Below are positions 25,666 through 35,138 of a DNA stretch of 64,000 nt, in pieces. Origin of the DNA: Pacificispira sp965223125 (GTDB lineage Bacteria > Pseudomonadota > Alphaproteobacteria > UBA8366 > Aestuariispiraceae); the NCBI GenBank assembly GCA_965223125.1, contig OZ244984.1, positions 868,001 to 932,000 of the forward strand. Direction: 5' to 3'. The translations under genes were made by a program, and so were the position numbers. Position 1 is the stretch's first letter; each line of letters opens with the position of its first letter. The notes under the pieces were generated by a model. The model had not been told where the DNA came from. It worked only from the letters and a program-made list of their open reading frames with translations, and did no database searches.

Positions 25666-26883
25666 TCACATCCCCTCCGTCATGCGTCCGGGATTGAGGA
25701 TCGCGTTGGGGTCAAAACTGGATTTCAGTCGTTGGGACAGGGCTGCAAGTGAAGCCTGCTGGGGTTGAAAGACGGAAATGGCAGCGCGCAGTGGTGCAGG
25801 CCCTCTGATCAATGTAGCATGGCCGCCAAAACTGGACAAAGCATCGCGGATCGGTTCGTGGGCGCCCTGTTTCGGGGCATCAACGGCAAGCCAGATCAAT
25901 CCACCCGCCGCATCCAGATAGGCCTCCACCCCTTTCAATTCACTCAACGCGGCAAGAACGGCAGGGGCGGCACTGGGGGCGGTGGATAATTTCCAGACCA
26001 GACGTGCATCATCACAGAACGGCGTCACATCCCGCACTGACTTCCAGAACGTCCTGGAATTATGGCTGTGCAATTCCTCCGTCTCACCGAACGGGGCCAG
26101 CAAGGCCCGCAGCTTCGCACAGCGATAGTCAACCGACGGGCCGAACCCCTCCAGCCGCAGCGCAGCAACGGAGCATCCCCCGTCCCGGATATATCCAACT
26201 GCTGAGCGGTCGGCGATACTCTGCGGAAACCAGGCCGCACCGGACACTTCATACGGGCCATTCAGACCGGCAGCGAGTGCGGCCACGCCTTGGTCGGCAT
26301 CGACACCCCTTACCAGAACCGTGCGTGCCTTCTCCCCTACCGGCAGCACCTTGACCGTCAGGCGCATCATAGCGACCAGCGTACCATAGGAACCGCAGAC
26401 CAGTTTGCTGAGATCATATCCGGTCACGTTCTTCATCACCCGACCGCCGGATTTAACGGCGAGACCGCGCCCGGAAACTGCATCGAACCCCAGGAAATGA
26501 TCTCGCGCCGCACCATCCTTGATCCGCCGCGGCCCGGCCAGATTGCAGGAAATCACGCCGCCAATGGTACCGGAGGACGCTGTGTTCAGCAGTCCGGAAT
26601 AATCCGGCGGTTCAAAAGCAAGCTGCTGCTTGTTTTCCGCCAGCAGCGCCTCGATCTCGGCCAGTGGCGTGGCCGGACCGGCCCCCAGCACCAGTTCCTC
26701 CGGCTCGTACAAATGAATCCCGGAAAAGGAAGACATGTCCAGTTGATGTGCGGCCTGCACTGGCCGTCCGAGCCCCCGCTTCGTCCCGGCCCCGGTCACC
26801 TCCAGCGGCTCGGCAGCGGAATTGGCCCAGGCAATGGCGTCGATCAACTGCGTTTCGGTTTCAGGACGAAAGCTATCGACCAT
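25666..26883 (-). CDS. glcE: Glycolate oxidase FAD-binding subunit
   Basis: A 405-residue GlcE protein with the PCMH-type FAD-binding fold: VTGAGTKRGLG near residue 30, SGTIGGVISCNLAGPRR near 100, and MKNVTGYDLSKLVCGSYGTL, a hallmark of GlcE. It works with GlcD and GlcF as a membrane-associated glycolate dehydrogenase. The ATG at 26883 has GGAG 11 bases upstream; an earlier ATG at 26916 has no ribosome site. Eighty-four bases separate it from glcF. Confidence 0.92.
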   Translation of the reverse strand: MVDSFRPETETQLIDAIAWANSAAEPLEVTGAGTKRGLGRPVQAAHQLDMSSFSGIHLYEPEELVLGAGPATPLAEIEALLAENKQQLAFEPPDYSGLLNTASSGTIGGVISCNLAGPRRIKDGAARDHFLGFDAVSGRGLAVKSGGRVMKNVTGYDLSKLVCGSYGTLVAMMRLTVKVLPVGEKARTVLVRGVDADQGVAALAAGLNGPYEVSGAAWFPQSIADRSAVGYIRDGGCSVAALRLEGFGPSVDYRCAKLRALLAPFGETEELHSHNSRTFWKSVRDVTPFCDDARLVWKLSTAPSAAPAVLAALSELKGVEAYLDAAGGLIWLAVDAPKQGAHEPIRDALSSFGGHATLIRGPAPLRAAISVFQPQQASLAALSQRLKSSFDPNAILNPGRMTEGM

Positions 26884-26975
26884 GACCGCAACATCTCCAC
26901 CCTGTGAAGGCGGCATCCAAACCGGACGAAATCAACATTCGCATTCCTGCCACAACCTTTGTCACGATTCCCCCA

Positions 26976-28463
26976 TCAGAATCGGGGAATGTCGGGGAAG
27001 GGCAGCTTGCCCTTATGGATATGCATGCGGCCAAGTTCGGCGCAGCGATGAAGCTGCGGGAACACCTTGCCGGGATTGAGCAGCCCGTCCGGGTCGAAGG
27101 CGCATTTGACGCGCATCTGCTGCTTCAGGTCTTCTTCGGTGAACATGGTCGGCATCAGGTCCCGCTTCTCAACGCCGACGCCGTGTTCCCCGGTCAGGAC
27201 GCCGCCCACCTCGACGCACAGCCGCAATATGTCGGAGCCGAAATCCTCCGCCCGCTCCAGTTCCCCCGGCTTGTTGGCATCATACATGATCAACGGATGC
27301 AGGTTTCCGTCCCCAGCATGGAAGACATTGGCGACACCCAGCCCGTAATGTGCTGACATCTCAGTCATCCTGGCCAGCACATGGGGCAGTTTATTGCGCG
27401 GAATGGTGCCGTCCATGCAGTAGTAATCCGGCGAAATCCGCCCAATAGCCGGAAAGGCCGCCTTGCGCCCGGCCCAGAACAGAGTGCGCTCCTCCTCACT
27501 CTGCGAAATGCGAAGTGACGTCGCGCCCAGATCTTCGGCGATCTCACGCACCCGTCCGATCAGATGATCAACCTCCGCTTCCGGCCCGTCCAGTTCGACG
27601 ATCAGCAGCGCCTCACAGTCCATCGGATAGCCCGCATGAACAAAATCCTCCGCCGCCAGGATCGCGGGCTTGTCCATCATCTCCATGCCACCGGGGATGA
27701 TGCCGCTGGCGATCACCTGAGCCACGCAGTTGCCGCCCGCCTCACTGGAGGGAAAACCGATCAGCAGCGCGCGCAGGGTCTCCGGCTTGGGCAACAGGCG
27801 CACCGTCACCTCGGTCACGACACCAAGCAATCCCTCGGAGCCAATCATCAGGCCAAGCAGGTCATAGCCTTCCGCATCCAGATGCTTGCCGCCGATGCGC
27901 AGCACCTCGCCGTCCATCGTCACCATTTCGATGCCAAGCACATTGTTGGTGGTCAGCCCGTATTTCAGACAATGCACGCCGCCGGAATTCTCCGCCACAT
28001 TACCGCCAATGGTACAGGCGATCTGGCTGGACGGGTCCGGCGCGTAATAGAATCCATCGGCTTCCACCGCCCTGGTGATGGCCAGATTTGTCACACCCGG
28101 CTGAACCCGCGCGCAGCGATTGGCATAATCGATTTCCAGGACCCGGTTGAACTTGCCCATGCCCAGCAGGACGCCGTCCTCAAGCGGCAGGGCACCGCCG
28201 GAGAGACTGGTCCCGGCACCGCGCGGCACGACCTTCACGCCATGGGCCTTGCAATATTGCAGGACCTCCGCGACCTGCGCCACCGTCTGCGGCAGGACAA
28301 CGATCAGCGGCAGGGCATGATAGGCGGTCAACCCGTCGCTCTCATAGGCGCGGCGCTCATCCTCGTCGACGATGACCCCTTCTCCCGGCACGATGGCACG
28401 CAAGCCGTCTGCCAACGCAAGACGTCGCGCGATCACATCCTGATCCGGATCCGGCATCTTCAT
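26976..28463 (-). CDS. glcD: Glycolate oxidase catalytic FAD subunit
   Basis: A 495-residue GlcD of the FAD-linked oxidase family. The FAD site reads VPRGAGTSLSGGALP, followed by GGNVAENSGGVHCLKYGLT, and the C-terminal domain has NVFHAGDGNLHP with its conserved His residues and the GGVLTGEHGVG motif. It oxidises glycolate (or a similar 2-hydroxy acid) to the 2-oxo acid. It is the first gene of the operon, and a perfect GlcC/PdhR-type dyad lies 31 bases upstream of its start. Confidence 0.94.
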   Translation of the reverse strand: MKMPDPDQDVIARRLALADGLRAIVPGEGVIVDEDERRAYESDGLTAYHALPLIVVLPQTVAQVAEVLQYCKAHGVKVVPRGAGTSLSGGALPLEDGVLLGMGKFNRVLEIDYANRCARVQPGVTNLAITRAVEADGFYYAPDPSSQIACTIGGNVAENSGGVHCLKYGLTTNNVLGIEMVTMDGEVLRIGGKHLDAEGYDLLGLMIGSEGLLGVVTEVTVRLLPKPETLRALLIGFPSSEAGGNCVAQVIASGIIPGGMEMMDKPAILAAEDFVHAGYPMDCEALLIVELDGPEAEVDHLIGRVREIAEDLGATSLRISQSEEERTLFWAGRKAAFPAIGRISPDYYCMDGTIPRNKLPHVLARMTEMSAHYGLGVANVFHAGDGNLHPLIMYDANKPGELERAEDFGSDILRLCVEVGGVLTGEHGVGVEKRDLMPTMFTEEDLKQQMRVKCAFDPDGLLNPGKVFPQLHRCAELGRMHIHKGKLPFPDIPRF

Positions 28464-28493
28464 CGCAGTAACGTCCCCACCTTACGATCTTTT

Positions 28494-28508
28494 ATTGGTA
28501 TTACCAAT
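28494..28508 (-). promoter_or_regulatory. GlcC/PdhR-type (GntR FadR-subfamily) operator
   Basis: ATTGGT-ATT-ACCAAT is a perfect 6+3+6 inverted repeat that fits the consensus ATTGGTnnnACCAAT known for PdhR and close to the sites of other FCD-domain GntR regulators. It lies just before glcD, where a repressor or GlcC-like activator would act. No GntR gene lies nearby, so the regulator would act in trans. Confidence 0.7.
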
Positions 28509-28581
28509 CTCTAGCCGCCTATCCACACACCGTCAATGGTTTATCCGATTCGTGCCAATAGCCGGGACTGGCATCACCGCG

Positions 28582-29550
28582 TTACGAGACAGACAGCAAA
28601 CCGCGATAGGCAGTCCTTAGAGTATCGCGCAAGGCCAGCCAGGCCGCCAGTTGCCAGTCAGGAGCGGCGGGAAAGGAGGAGATGGCATCACGTCTGCCCC
28701 GTGCCTCCCCACCCAGCAGTCCGGCAAAGGAATAGGTGCCGATTTCTAGGATCACATTCGTCACCTGCGCCTTGGGCAATAACCCACCTAGCCCGCCACC
28801 GCAGGGGGCATTCCCTGCTCCCACTGCCTTGCTTTCCTCCACCACATTCAAGGTGAACCAGCGCTCCGCCCGATCACGCCCGGCAGAGTGTTCAGCATCG
28901 CAGGGCACGATTTCATGTTGGGCAAAAGGGCCGGGACCGGTCCGGGGATCGATCACACAGACCTGCTGCGCCCCGTCGAACCATTCCGCCGCGATTGCGC
29001 GCAGCGTATCTCCATCCCATGCAGGCAGGGCCATGGAAATCAGCGGCTTTTCCGCAAGCCGTCCCCAATCGAGGCCCAGTTTTGCCTGGAAATCGGCAAA
29101 CCGGGCTTCGGCACCGGACAGGATTGAATCTGACCATTCCGGACCCGGTTGGTCCGGCATGCCTGACTCCTCTTCTGGAAAGTAGGGCCAGATCGGTCCA
29201 CCCGGATTGGCGGCATGCACCAGGACAAGCGCGACATCGCGGGGAATGTCCTTCAACCCCCCTTCCGTCAGAATGCCAAGTGCGCCGCCGCAGCCAAGCA
29301 ATCCCGCCGGACCGCCTGCAGCGCTGCATAGCACGGCCACCCGCACCGCCTCCGGCGACCCCAGTCGGGTAACATCGCAGGACAGCATGCCCCCATCCGG
29401 ACGCTCGCCCTTCGCCGGATAGGACAGGACCCGCAAGCCGATCCGATCGCAGGCGGTCAGGAACCGATCCCGCGCGGTATCCAAATCCTCACTGAAGCAG
29501 GAGATGCCGTCCACCATGCCGCGCAAATGCCTTTCATGCCGCGTGTTCAT
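28582..29550 (-). CDS. DUF2817 (M14-like) protein lacking zinc ligands
   Basis: A 322-residue protein of the DUF2817 family, related to zinc carboxypeptidases of the M14 fold. Family members normally carry SGTHGVEG, with zinc-binding His and Glu, and DLHTGLGP, with the third His ligand. Here the same positions read SAAGGPAG (His to Gly79, Glu to Ala82) and DPRTGPGP (His to Arg203), while the late catalytic-type Glu in LEIGTYS is kept. The protein is full length and without a frameshift, so it looks like an inactive relative with a possible binding role. It lies upstream of glcD on the same strand with the operator between them. Function unknown. Confidence 0.75.
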   Translation of the reverse strand: MNTRHERHLRGMVDGISCFSEDLDTARDRFLTACDRIGLRVLSYPAKGERPDGGMLSCDVTRLGSPEAVRVAVLCSAAGGPAGLLGCGGALGILTEGGLKDIPRDVALVLVHAANPGGPIWPYFPEEESGMPDQPGPEWSDSILSGAEARFADFQAKLGLDWGRLAEKPLISMALPAWDGDTLRAIAAEWFDGAQQVCVIDPRTGPGPFAQHEIVPCDAEHSAGRDRAERWFTLNVVEESKAVGAGNAPCGGGLGGLLPKAQVTNVILEIGTYSFAGLLGGEARGRRDAISSFPAAPDWQLAAWLALRDTLRTAYRGLLSVS

Positions 29551-29682
29551 ACAAGACTGACCGCAAGCAGCAGGCTGCGCAAGACACAGCCCGGTTGTCC
29601 AGAAGCAGATGGGATACCATACTCAATCCAGGCTCAATCGATCATGACCATCCGAAACCGGTGACGACTGACGGGGGTAACG

Positions 29683-30258
29683 ATGCTGACACTGCACCAT
29701 ATGACCGGTTTCATCCTGGCGGTGATCCTGCTGACCGTTGGGGCAGGCGTACCGGAAACCCACGCCGACCAGAAGGATACACGGCTCGACCCGCTTTTCG
29801 CCATGCTGCATGCAGCGGAGGAAAACAGCCCCGAGGCCTTTGTCGCGCAGCAGCAGATATGGGAAATCTGGACCGAGGCCCCCTCCGCCAGCGGACGGGT
29901 GCTGATGCGCCAGGGCTCCGACCAGATGGGGCGGGGGGAACTTGACGATGCGATAGCGACATTCAGCGCCCTGATCTCCATCGAACCCGACTTCGCCGAA
30001 GCCTGGAACAAGCGCGCCACGGTCAATTTCATGGCCGGAGACTATGGCAGTTCACTGGCGGATATCGACCGTACCCTGGCGCTGGAACCCCGACATTTCG
30101 GGGCGCAATCCGGACAGGGCTTGATCTATGACGCGCTGGATGAGCCGCAGGCTGCGCTGGAAGCATTCCATAAGGCCTTGATACTGAATCCGCATATGCC
30201 GCAGATCAGAAGCCGGATTGAGCAACTCCGGAAACAGATTGAAGGCCAACAATTATAA
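29683..30258 (+). CDS. Periplasmic TPR-repeat protein
   Basis: A 191-residue protein with an N-terminal signal peptide or anchor (GFILAVILLTVGAGV) and about three tetratricopeptide repeats from residue 75 to 175 (GELDDAIATFSALISIEPDFAEAWNKRA, then GDYGSSLADIDRTLALEP and DEPQAALEAFHKALILNP). TPR arrays bind proteins, so it is probably an envelope scaffold or assembly factor. It stands alone between the DUF2817 gene and the peptide importer operon; no specific role can be assigned. Confidence 0.82.
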   Translation: MLTLHHMTGFILAVILLTVGAGVPETHADQKDTRLDPLFAMLHAAEENSPEAFVAQQQIWEIWTEAPSASGRVLMRQGSDQMGRGELDDAIATFSALISIEPDFAEAWNKRATVNFMAGDYGSSLADIDRTLALEPRHFGAQSGQGLIYDALDEPQAALEAFHKALILNPHMPQIRSRIEQLRKQIEGQQL

Positions 30259-30454
30259 CCACCGACTGAAACCGCGAAAGCGGGTTGCACGATATCCATC
30301 GGAACAGGTACCTTTACGACCTGCCTCGGATGCCTTCTGGCTGACGGGGCTATTTATAGAGACTGCCGTCGGACCCGGGACCGGGGATTTAAATAAAAAA
30401 GTTCTCGGGTCGACACATAATCGTATCCACCGCTCGACAAACAGGGAGCAACAC

Positions 30455-32062
30455 ATGTCTATCGAAACCCGAACCACGATCTTGAAGCGCGGGGGAACCG
30501 CTGCGCTGCTGGGCGGCGCTGCGCTGGCAGTCCTGCTGACAGCCGCTCCGGCTGGCGCTGAAACCCTCCGCTGGGCCCGCAGCAGCGATGCGCTGACCAT
30601 GGACCCGCATTCACAGAATGAAGGCCCGACCTCAACCCTGCTGCACCACATCTACGAAACCCTTGTCTCCCGCGACAATGACGGATCGCTGCGGCCCCGT
30701 CTGGCGACGGAATGGCGCATCCATCCCGACGACCCGACAATCTGGGAATTCAAGCTGCGCGAAGGCGTGACCTTCCATGACGGGGCGGCCTTCAATGCCG
30801 AAGATGTCGTCTTCTCTCTAAACCGCGTCCGCGAGGACACTTCAGACTTCAAGGGCCTGCATGCCGTCGTCGAAAGCGTCTCCGCCGTGGACGACTACAC
30901 CGTCCATGTCAAAACGGCCGGCCCGTCGCCGCTCTGGATCCAGAACCTGACCAATACCTTCATGATTGACAAAGGCTGGGCCGAGGCGAATGGCGTCACC
31001 TCCCCGACCGACCACAAGGGTGGGCAGGAAAGCCATGCCGTCCGCAACACCAACGGCACCGGTCAATATGTCCTCGTCTCCCGAGATCCGGAAGTGAAGA
31101 CCGTCCTGAAACTCAATGAAAACCATTGGGGTGACAAACCGGCGGTCACGGATATCGAATATGTCACGATTTCCGAGGCAGCGACCCGCGTTGCGGCCCT
31201 GCTGTCGGGTGAGGTCGATCTGGTCCAGGACGTTCCGGTGCAGGACATCGCTCGTCTGGAGACGACCGATGGCATCACGGTGACGACGGGTCCGGAAAAC
31301 CGGAACATCTTCTTCGCCTATGACATGTCTTCCGAGAAGCTGAAGACCGCGAATGTCGATACCAATCCCTTTGCCAACCCGATGGTGCGTGAGGCGATGG
31401 CACTCGCCCTCGACCGCGATGCGATCCAGAAGGTCGTGATGCGCGGCCAGTCTCAGCCCTCAGCCGCCCCGCTGCCGCCTTTCGTGAACGGCTGGAGCGA
31501 GGAACTGCATCAATACGGTGCCCCGGACTATGAAAAGGCCTCGGCCCTGGTCAAGGAAGCGGGTTATCCGGACGGGTTCTCCGTTGACCTCAACTGCCCG
31601 AACGACCGCTACATCAATGACGAAGGCATCTGTCAGGCATTCGTCGGCATGCTGGGCCGCATCGGGATTACCGCCAATCTGGTGTCACAGTCCAAATCGC
31701 TGCATTTCCCGCTGATCCAGAACCGTCAGACTGACTTCTATCTGCTGGGCTGGGGCGTACCGACCTTCGACAGCCAGTATGTCTTTGACTTCCTTGTCCA
31801 TTCCACGGTCGACAAACGCGGCGGCTGGAACGGGTCGATGTATTCGAATGCGGAAGTCGATGCGATGATCGAATCGCTGGCAACCGAAACCGACCTGGAA
31901 AAACGGGATGCCACGATTGCTGCGATCTGGAAACAGGTCCAGGAAGATCGTGTTTTCCTGAACGTCCACAATCAGTTGCTGGCCTATGCGATGCGCGACG
32001 GGGTCAATCTGCCCGTCCATCCTGAAAACCAGCCGAAGATGACCAGCGTCACCTTCAAGTAA
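30455..32062 (+). CDS. ABC importer solute-binding protein, DppA/OppA type
   Basis: A 535-residue SBP_bac_5 protein. A signal peptide is visible (GGAALAVLLTAAPAGA) and the mature chain opens ETLRWARSSDALTMDPHSQNEGPT, the family pattern. The frame is open further upstream, but the ATG at 30455 has AGGGAG at the right distance and begins the signal peptide. It binds peptides or other bulky polar ligands in the periplasm for the DppBCDF-type proteins encoded downstream. A strong hairpin follows its stop codon. Confidence 0.92.
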   Translation: MSIETRTTILKRGGTAALLGGAALAVLLTAAPAGAETLRWARSSDALTMDPHSQNEGPTSTLLHHIYETLVSRDNDGSLRPRLATEWRIHPDDPTIWEFKLREGVTFHDGAAFNAEDVVFSLNRVREDTSDFKGLHAVVESVSAVDDYTVHVKTAGPSPLWIQNLTNTFMIDKGWAEANGVTSPTDHKGGQESHAVRNTNGTGQYVLVSRDPEVKTVLKLNENHWGDKPAVTDIEYVTISEAATRVAALLSGEVDLVQDVPVQDIARLETTDGITVTTGPENRNIFFAYDMSSEKLKTANVDTNPFANPMVREAMALALDRDAIQKVVMRGQSQPSAAPLPPFVNGWSEELHQYGAPDYEKASALVKEAGYPDGFSVDLNCPNDRYINDEGICQAFVGMLGRIGITANLVSQSKSLHFPLIQNRQTDFYLLGWGVPTFDSQYVFDFLVHSTVDKRGGWNGSMYSNAEVDAMIESLATETDLEKRDATIAAIWKQVQEDRVFLNVHNQLLAYAMRDGVNLPVHPENQPKMTSVTFK

Positions 32063-32081
32063 TCTCAGCAACGTCGAGATA

Positions 32082-32118
32082 CCCCGCCGCCCCCAACCCA
32101 TTCTGGGCGGCGGCGGGG
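32082..32118 (+). terminator. GC-rich hairpin between binding-protein and permease genes
   Basis: A perfect 10-bp stem (CCCCGCCGCC / GGCGGCGGGG) with a 17-base loop begins 20 bases past the dppA-type stop. No T-tract follows, so partial termination or protection of the binding-protein mRNA is the likely effect, which would raise binding protein over permease. Confidence 0.6.
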
Positions 32119-32152
32119 ATTTCCCGATACGCCAGGACTCGAAGCGAGCGCC

Positions 32153-33136
32153 ATGCTGGCCTATATCATCCGACGCCTCATACAGGCCATCATCGTCATG
32201 CTGGTGGTGGCTCTGGTATCCTTCTCGCTGTTCCGGTTCGTGGGCGACCCTGTCGCGACCATGATGGGACAGGAAGCGAGTGTCGCCGACCGCGAGGCCT
32301 TGCGCGAGCGCCTTGGTCTGAACGATCCCTTCGCGCTTCAATTTGCCAATTTCATTGGTCGCGCCGTACAAGGCGATTTCGGTATATCCTATCGACTGCA
32401 ACAGCCGGTGATGGAACTCATTCTCTCCCGAATGGCCGCCACGCTGGAACTTGCCGTGATCTCCGGTTTCTTTGCCTTCGTCTTCGGTGTCGGATTCGGT
32501 GTCTATACCGCCTTGCGACGACGGGGATGGCTGTCGAATACAATCATGACCACCTCCCTGATCGGCGTGTCGCTGCCGACCTTCCTGATCGGGGTGCTGC
32601 TGATCTGGGTTTTTGCCGTGGAGTTGCAGATTCTTCCCTCCTTCGGGCGCGGTGATACGACGGAAATATTCGGCTGGAAGACCGGGTTGCTGACGACATC
32701 CGGACAGCAATCCCTGATTCTGCCCGCCATCACGCTCGGCCTGTATCAGATGACACTGATCATGCGGCTGGTGCGCGCCGAAATGCTGGAGGTTCTGCGA
32801 ACGGACTATGTCAAATTCGCCCGCGCACGGGGTCTCTCCGACCGCGCGGTGCATTTCGGCCACGCGTTGAAGAACACGATGGTTCCGGTCATCACCATTA
32901 CCGGACTGCAACTCGGCTCCATCATCGCCTTCGCGATCATCACGGAAACCGTGTTCCAGTGGCCCGGCGTCGGTGCCCTGTTCATCCGCTCCGTCCAGTT
33001 TGTGGATGTCCCGGTAATGGCGGCCTATCTGATGCTGATCGCGCTGATCTTCGTGCTGATCAATCTGATTGTCGATCTGTTGTACTACGCGGTTGACCCC
33101 AGACTCAGGATCGGATTGTCCGATGCCCGTCACTAG
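32153..33136 (+). CDS. dppB: ABC importer permease, DppB type
   Basis: A 327-residue peptide-importer permease. The start MLAYIIRRLIQAIIVMLVVALVSFSLFRFVGDP is the DppB N-terminal pattern, and the coupling motif reads EMLEVLRTDYVKFARARGLSDRAVHFGHALKN. The C-terminus (NLIVDLLYYAVDPRLRIG) is also typical. It pairs with the DppC-type permease encoded 30 bases downstream. Confidence 0.92.
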   Translation: MLAYIIRRLIQAIIVMLVVALVSFSLFRFVGDPVATMMGQEASVADREALRERLGLNDPFALQFANFIGRAVQGDFGISYRLQQPVMELILSRMAATLELAVISGFFAFVFGVGFGVYTALRRRGWLSNTIMTTSLIGVSLPTFLIGVLLIWVFAVELQILPSFGRGDTTEIFGWKTGLLTTSGQQSLILPAITLGLYQMTLIMRLVRAEMLEVLRTDYVKFARARGLSDRAVHFGHALKNTMVPVITITGLQLGSIIAFAIITETVFQWPGVGALFIRSVQFVDVPVMAAYLMLIALIFVLINLIVDLLYYAVDPRLRIGLSDARH

Positions 33137-33166
33137 GCCCGCCACCAGAAAACCGGAGGCCCGCCG

Positions 33167-34138
33167 ATGAGCGACCTTCCCAACACCACCAAAACGCCAC
33201 CGGCAGCAGCCACAGATGCTGAACCTGGACATCTGGCCAAGGCCTGGGACAGCGACATCGCCTATTCCTTCCGCACCTCGCCGATGGCGATTGTCGCCGG
33301 AACCGTGGCGCTGATCATCATTCTGGCGGCAATCCTGGCTCCGCTGATCTCTCCGCACGATCCCTTCAATCCCGCAACCCTGATCCTGATGGACGGCTTC
33401 ACCCCGCCGATGGAGCCCAACCAGTTCACCGGCAATGTTTACTGGCTGGGGACCGACGATCAGGCGCGCGACATGTTCTCCGCCATTCTCTACGGTGCGC
33501 GGGTATCGCTCTTCGTCGGTTTCGCCGCCGTGCTGTTCGCCATGGTACTGGGCATCACGGCGGGCCTGATTGCCGGATATCGCGGCGGATGGGTGGACAG
33601 CTTGCTGATGCGGATCGCCGATGTGCAGCTCTCCTTCCCCTCGATCCTGATCGCATTGCTGATCTTCGGCGTCGTGCGCGGCTTCATCCCGGCGGAATAC
33701 CGTGAGGCGATGGCAATCTGGGTTCTGATCGTCGCCATCGGCCTTAGCGACTGGGTCCAGTTCGCCCGTGTCGTGCGCGGCGCGACGATGGTGGAGAAAA
33801 GCAAGGAATACGTCCAGGCAGCCAAGGTGATCGGATCCCATCCGGTCAAGATTCTGATCCGCCATATCCTGCCCAATGTCATGGGTCCGGTGCTGGTGAT
33901 CGCCACAATCGGCCTGGCGCTGGCGATCATCGCGGAAGCCACCCTGTCCTTCCTGGGAGTGGGGGTACCGGCAACCCAGCCATCGCTCGGCACGCTGATC
34001 CGGATTGGCCAGCGGTTCCTGTTCTCAGGTGAATGGTGGATCCTGCTCTTCCCCTCCCTCGCGCTGCTGGCTCTTGCCCTTTCCGTCAACCTGCTGGGCG
34101 ACTGGCTGCGCGACGCGCTCAATCCGAGGCTGAAGTAA
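33167..34138 (+). CDS. dppC: ABC importer permease, DppC type
   Basis: A 323-residue DppC permease with the OppC_N segment (SPMAIVAGTVALIIILAAILAPLISPHDP), GTDDQARDMFSAILYGARVSL, and the coupling sequence VVRGATMVEKSKEYVQAAKVIGSHPVKIL. The end GDWLRDALNPRLK is family standard. It is followed after one base by the dppD-type ATG. Confidence 0.92.
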   Translation: MSDLPNTTKTPPAAATDAEPGHLAKAWDSDIAYSFRTSPMAIVAGTVALIIILAAILAPLISPHDPFNPATLILMDGFTPPMEPNQFTGNVYWLGTDDQARDMFSAILYGARVSLFVGFAAVLFAMVLGITAGLIAGYRGGWVDSLLMRIADVQLSFPSILIALLIFGVVRGFIPAEYREAMAIWVLIVAIGLSDWVQFARVVRGATMVEKSKEYVQAAKVIGSHPVKILIRHILPNVMGPVLVIATIGLALAIIAEATLSFLGVGVPATQPSLGTLIRIGQRFLFSGEWWILLFPSLALLALALSVNLLGDWLRDALNPRLK

Positions 34139-34139
34139 C

Positions 34140-35138
34140 ATGGCCGAACCGCTCCTCTCCGTCCGCGATCTTGTCGTCGAGTTCCCGACCCGGCACGGTA
34201 CCCTGCGGGCCATCGACCGGGTGTCCTTTGATCTGCACGAGGGCGAGGTCCTGGGGATGGTCGGCGAATCCGGGGCAGGTAAATCCATCACCGGTGCCGC
34301 CATCATCGGCCTGATCGAACCGCCAGGCCGCATTGCCAGCGGTGAAATCCGACTGCGGGGGGAGCGCATCGACTCGCTGCCACCGGAAGCGATGCGCCGC
34401 ATCCGGGGCAAACGCATCGGCATGGTGTTCCAGGATCCCCTGACCAGCCTCAACCCGCTCTATTCCATTGCGCGGCAGATAACAGAGACGATCAGAACCC
34501 ATATCGACGTATCGGAGCGGGAGGCGCGGGAACGTGCCATCGCCTTGCTGGATCAGGTCGGGATTCCTGCCGCGCGCCAGCGCATCGACGATTATCCGCA
34601 TCATTTCTCCGGCGGCATGCGTCAGCGGGTGGTGATCGCGCTGGCTCTGGCAGCGGAGCCGGAACTGGTGATCGCGGACGAGCCGACGACAGCGCTCGAC
34701 GTCTCGGTGCAGGCGCAGATCATTGACGTGCTGAAGGAACTCTGTGCGGAGAAAGGCGCGGCGGTAATGCTGATCACCCACGACATGGGCGTGATCGCGG
34801 AGACGGCGGATCGCGTCGCGGTCCTCTATGCCGGGCGTCTGGCGGAAATCGGCCCGGTTCGCGATGTCGTGACCCGCGCCGAACATCCCTATACCAAGGG
34901 TCTGATGGGATCGATTCCGACCCTGACCCAGACTGCGCCACGCCTGACCCAGATCCCCGGCGCAATGCCCCGGCTGAATGCGATCCCGCCCGGCTGCGCC
35001 TTCAATCCGCGCTGTGAGTCCGTCATGGATCGCTGTACCCGGGATCGCCCGGACCCCGTGGACCGGGGTGGCAATCGGCAGGTTGCCTGCTGGCTGTATG
35101 ACCAAAAACCCGATGCGACTGCGGAGACTGTGGGATGA
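34140..35138 (+). CDS. dppD: ABC importer ATPase, DppD type
   Basis: A 332-residue ATPase. Walker A GESGAGKS, Q-loop GMVFQDPLTSLNPL, signature FSGGMRQRVVIALAL and Walker B LVIADEPTTALD are intact. The C-terminal oligopeptide-binding (oligo_HPY) region has the cysteine-bearing PPGCAFNPRCESVMDRC. It overlaps the next ATPase gene by four bases (ATGA). Confidence 0.93.
   Translation: MAEPLLSVRDLVVEFPTRHGTLRAIDRVSFDLHEGEVLGMVGESGAGKSITGAAIIGLIEPPGRIASGEIRLRGERIDSLPPEAMRRIRGKRIGMVFQDPLTSLNPLYSIARQITETIRTHIDVSEREARERAIALLDQVGIPAARQRIDDYPHHFSGGMRQRVVIALALAAEPELVIADEPTTALDVSVQAQIIDVLKELCAEKGAAVMLITHDMGVIAETADRVAVLYAGRLAEIGPVRDVVTRAEHPYTKGLMGSIPTLTQTAPRLTQIPGAMPRLNAIPPGCAFNPRCESVMDRCTRDRPDPVDRGGNRQVACWLYDQKPDATAETVG

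Noticed and set aside
31685..33865. A 726-codon minus-strand frame across the dppA, dppB and dppC region.
   Set aside because: It crosses three real genes, including intergenic gaps, and shows no family motifs.
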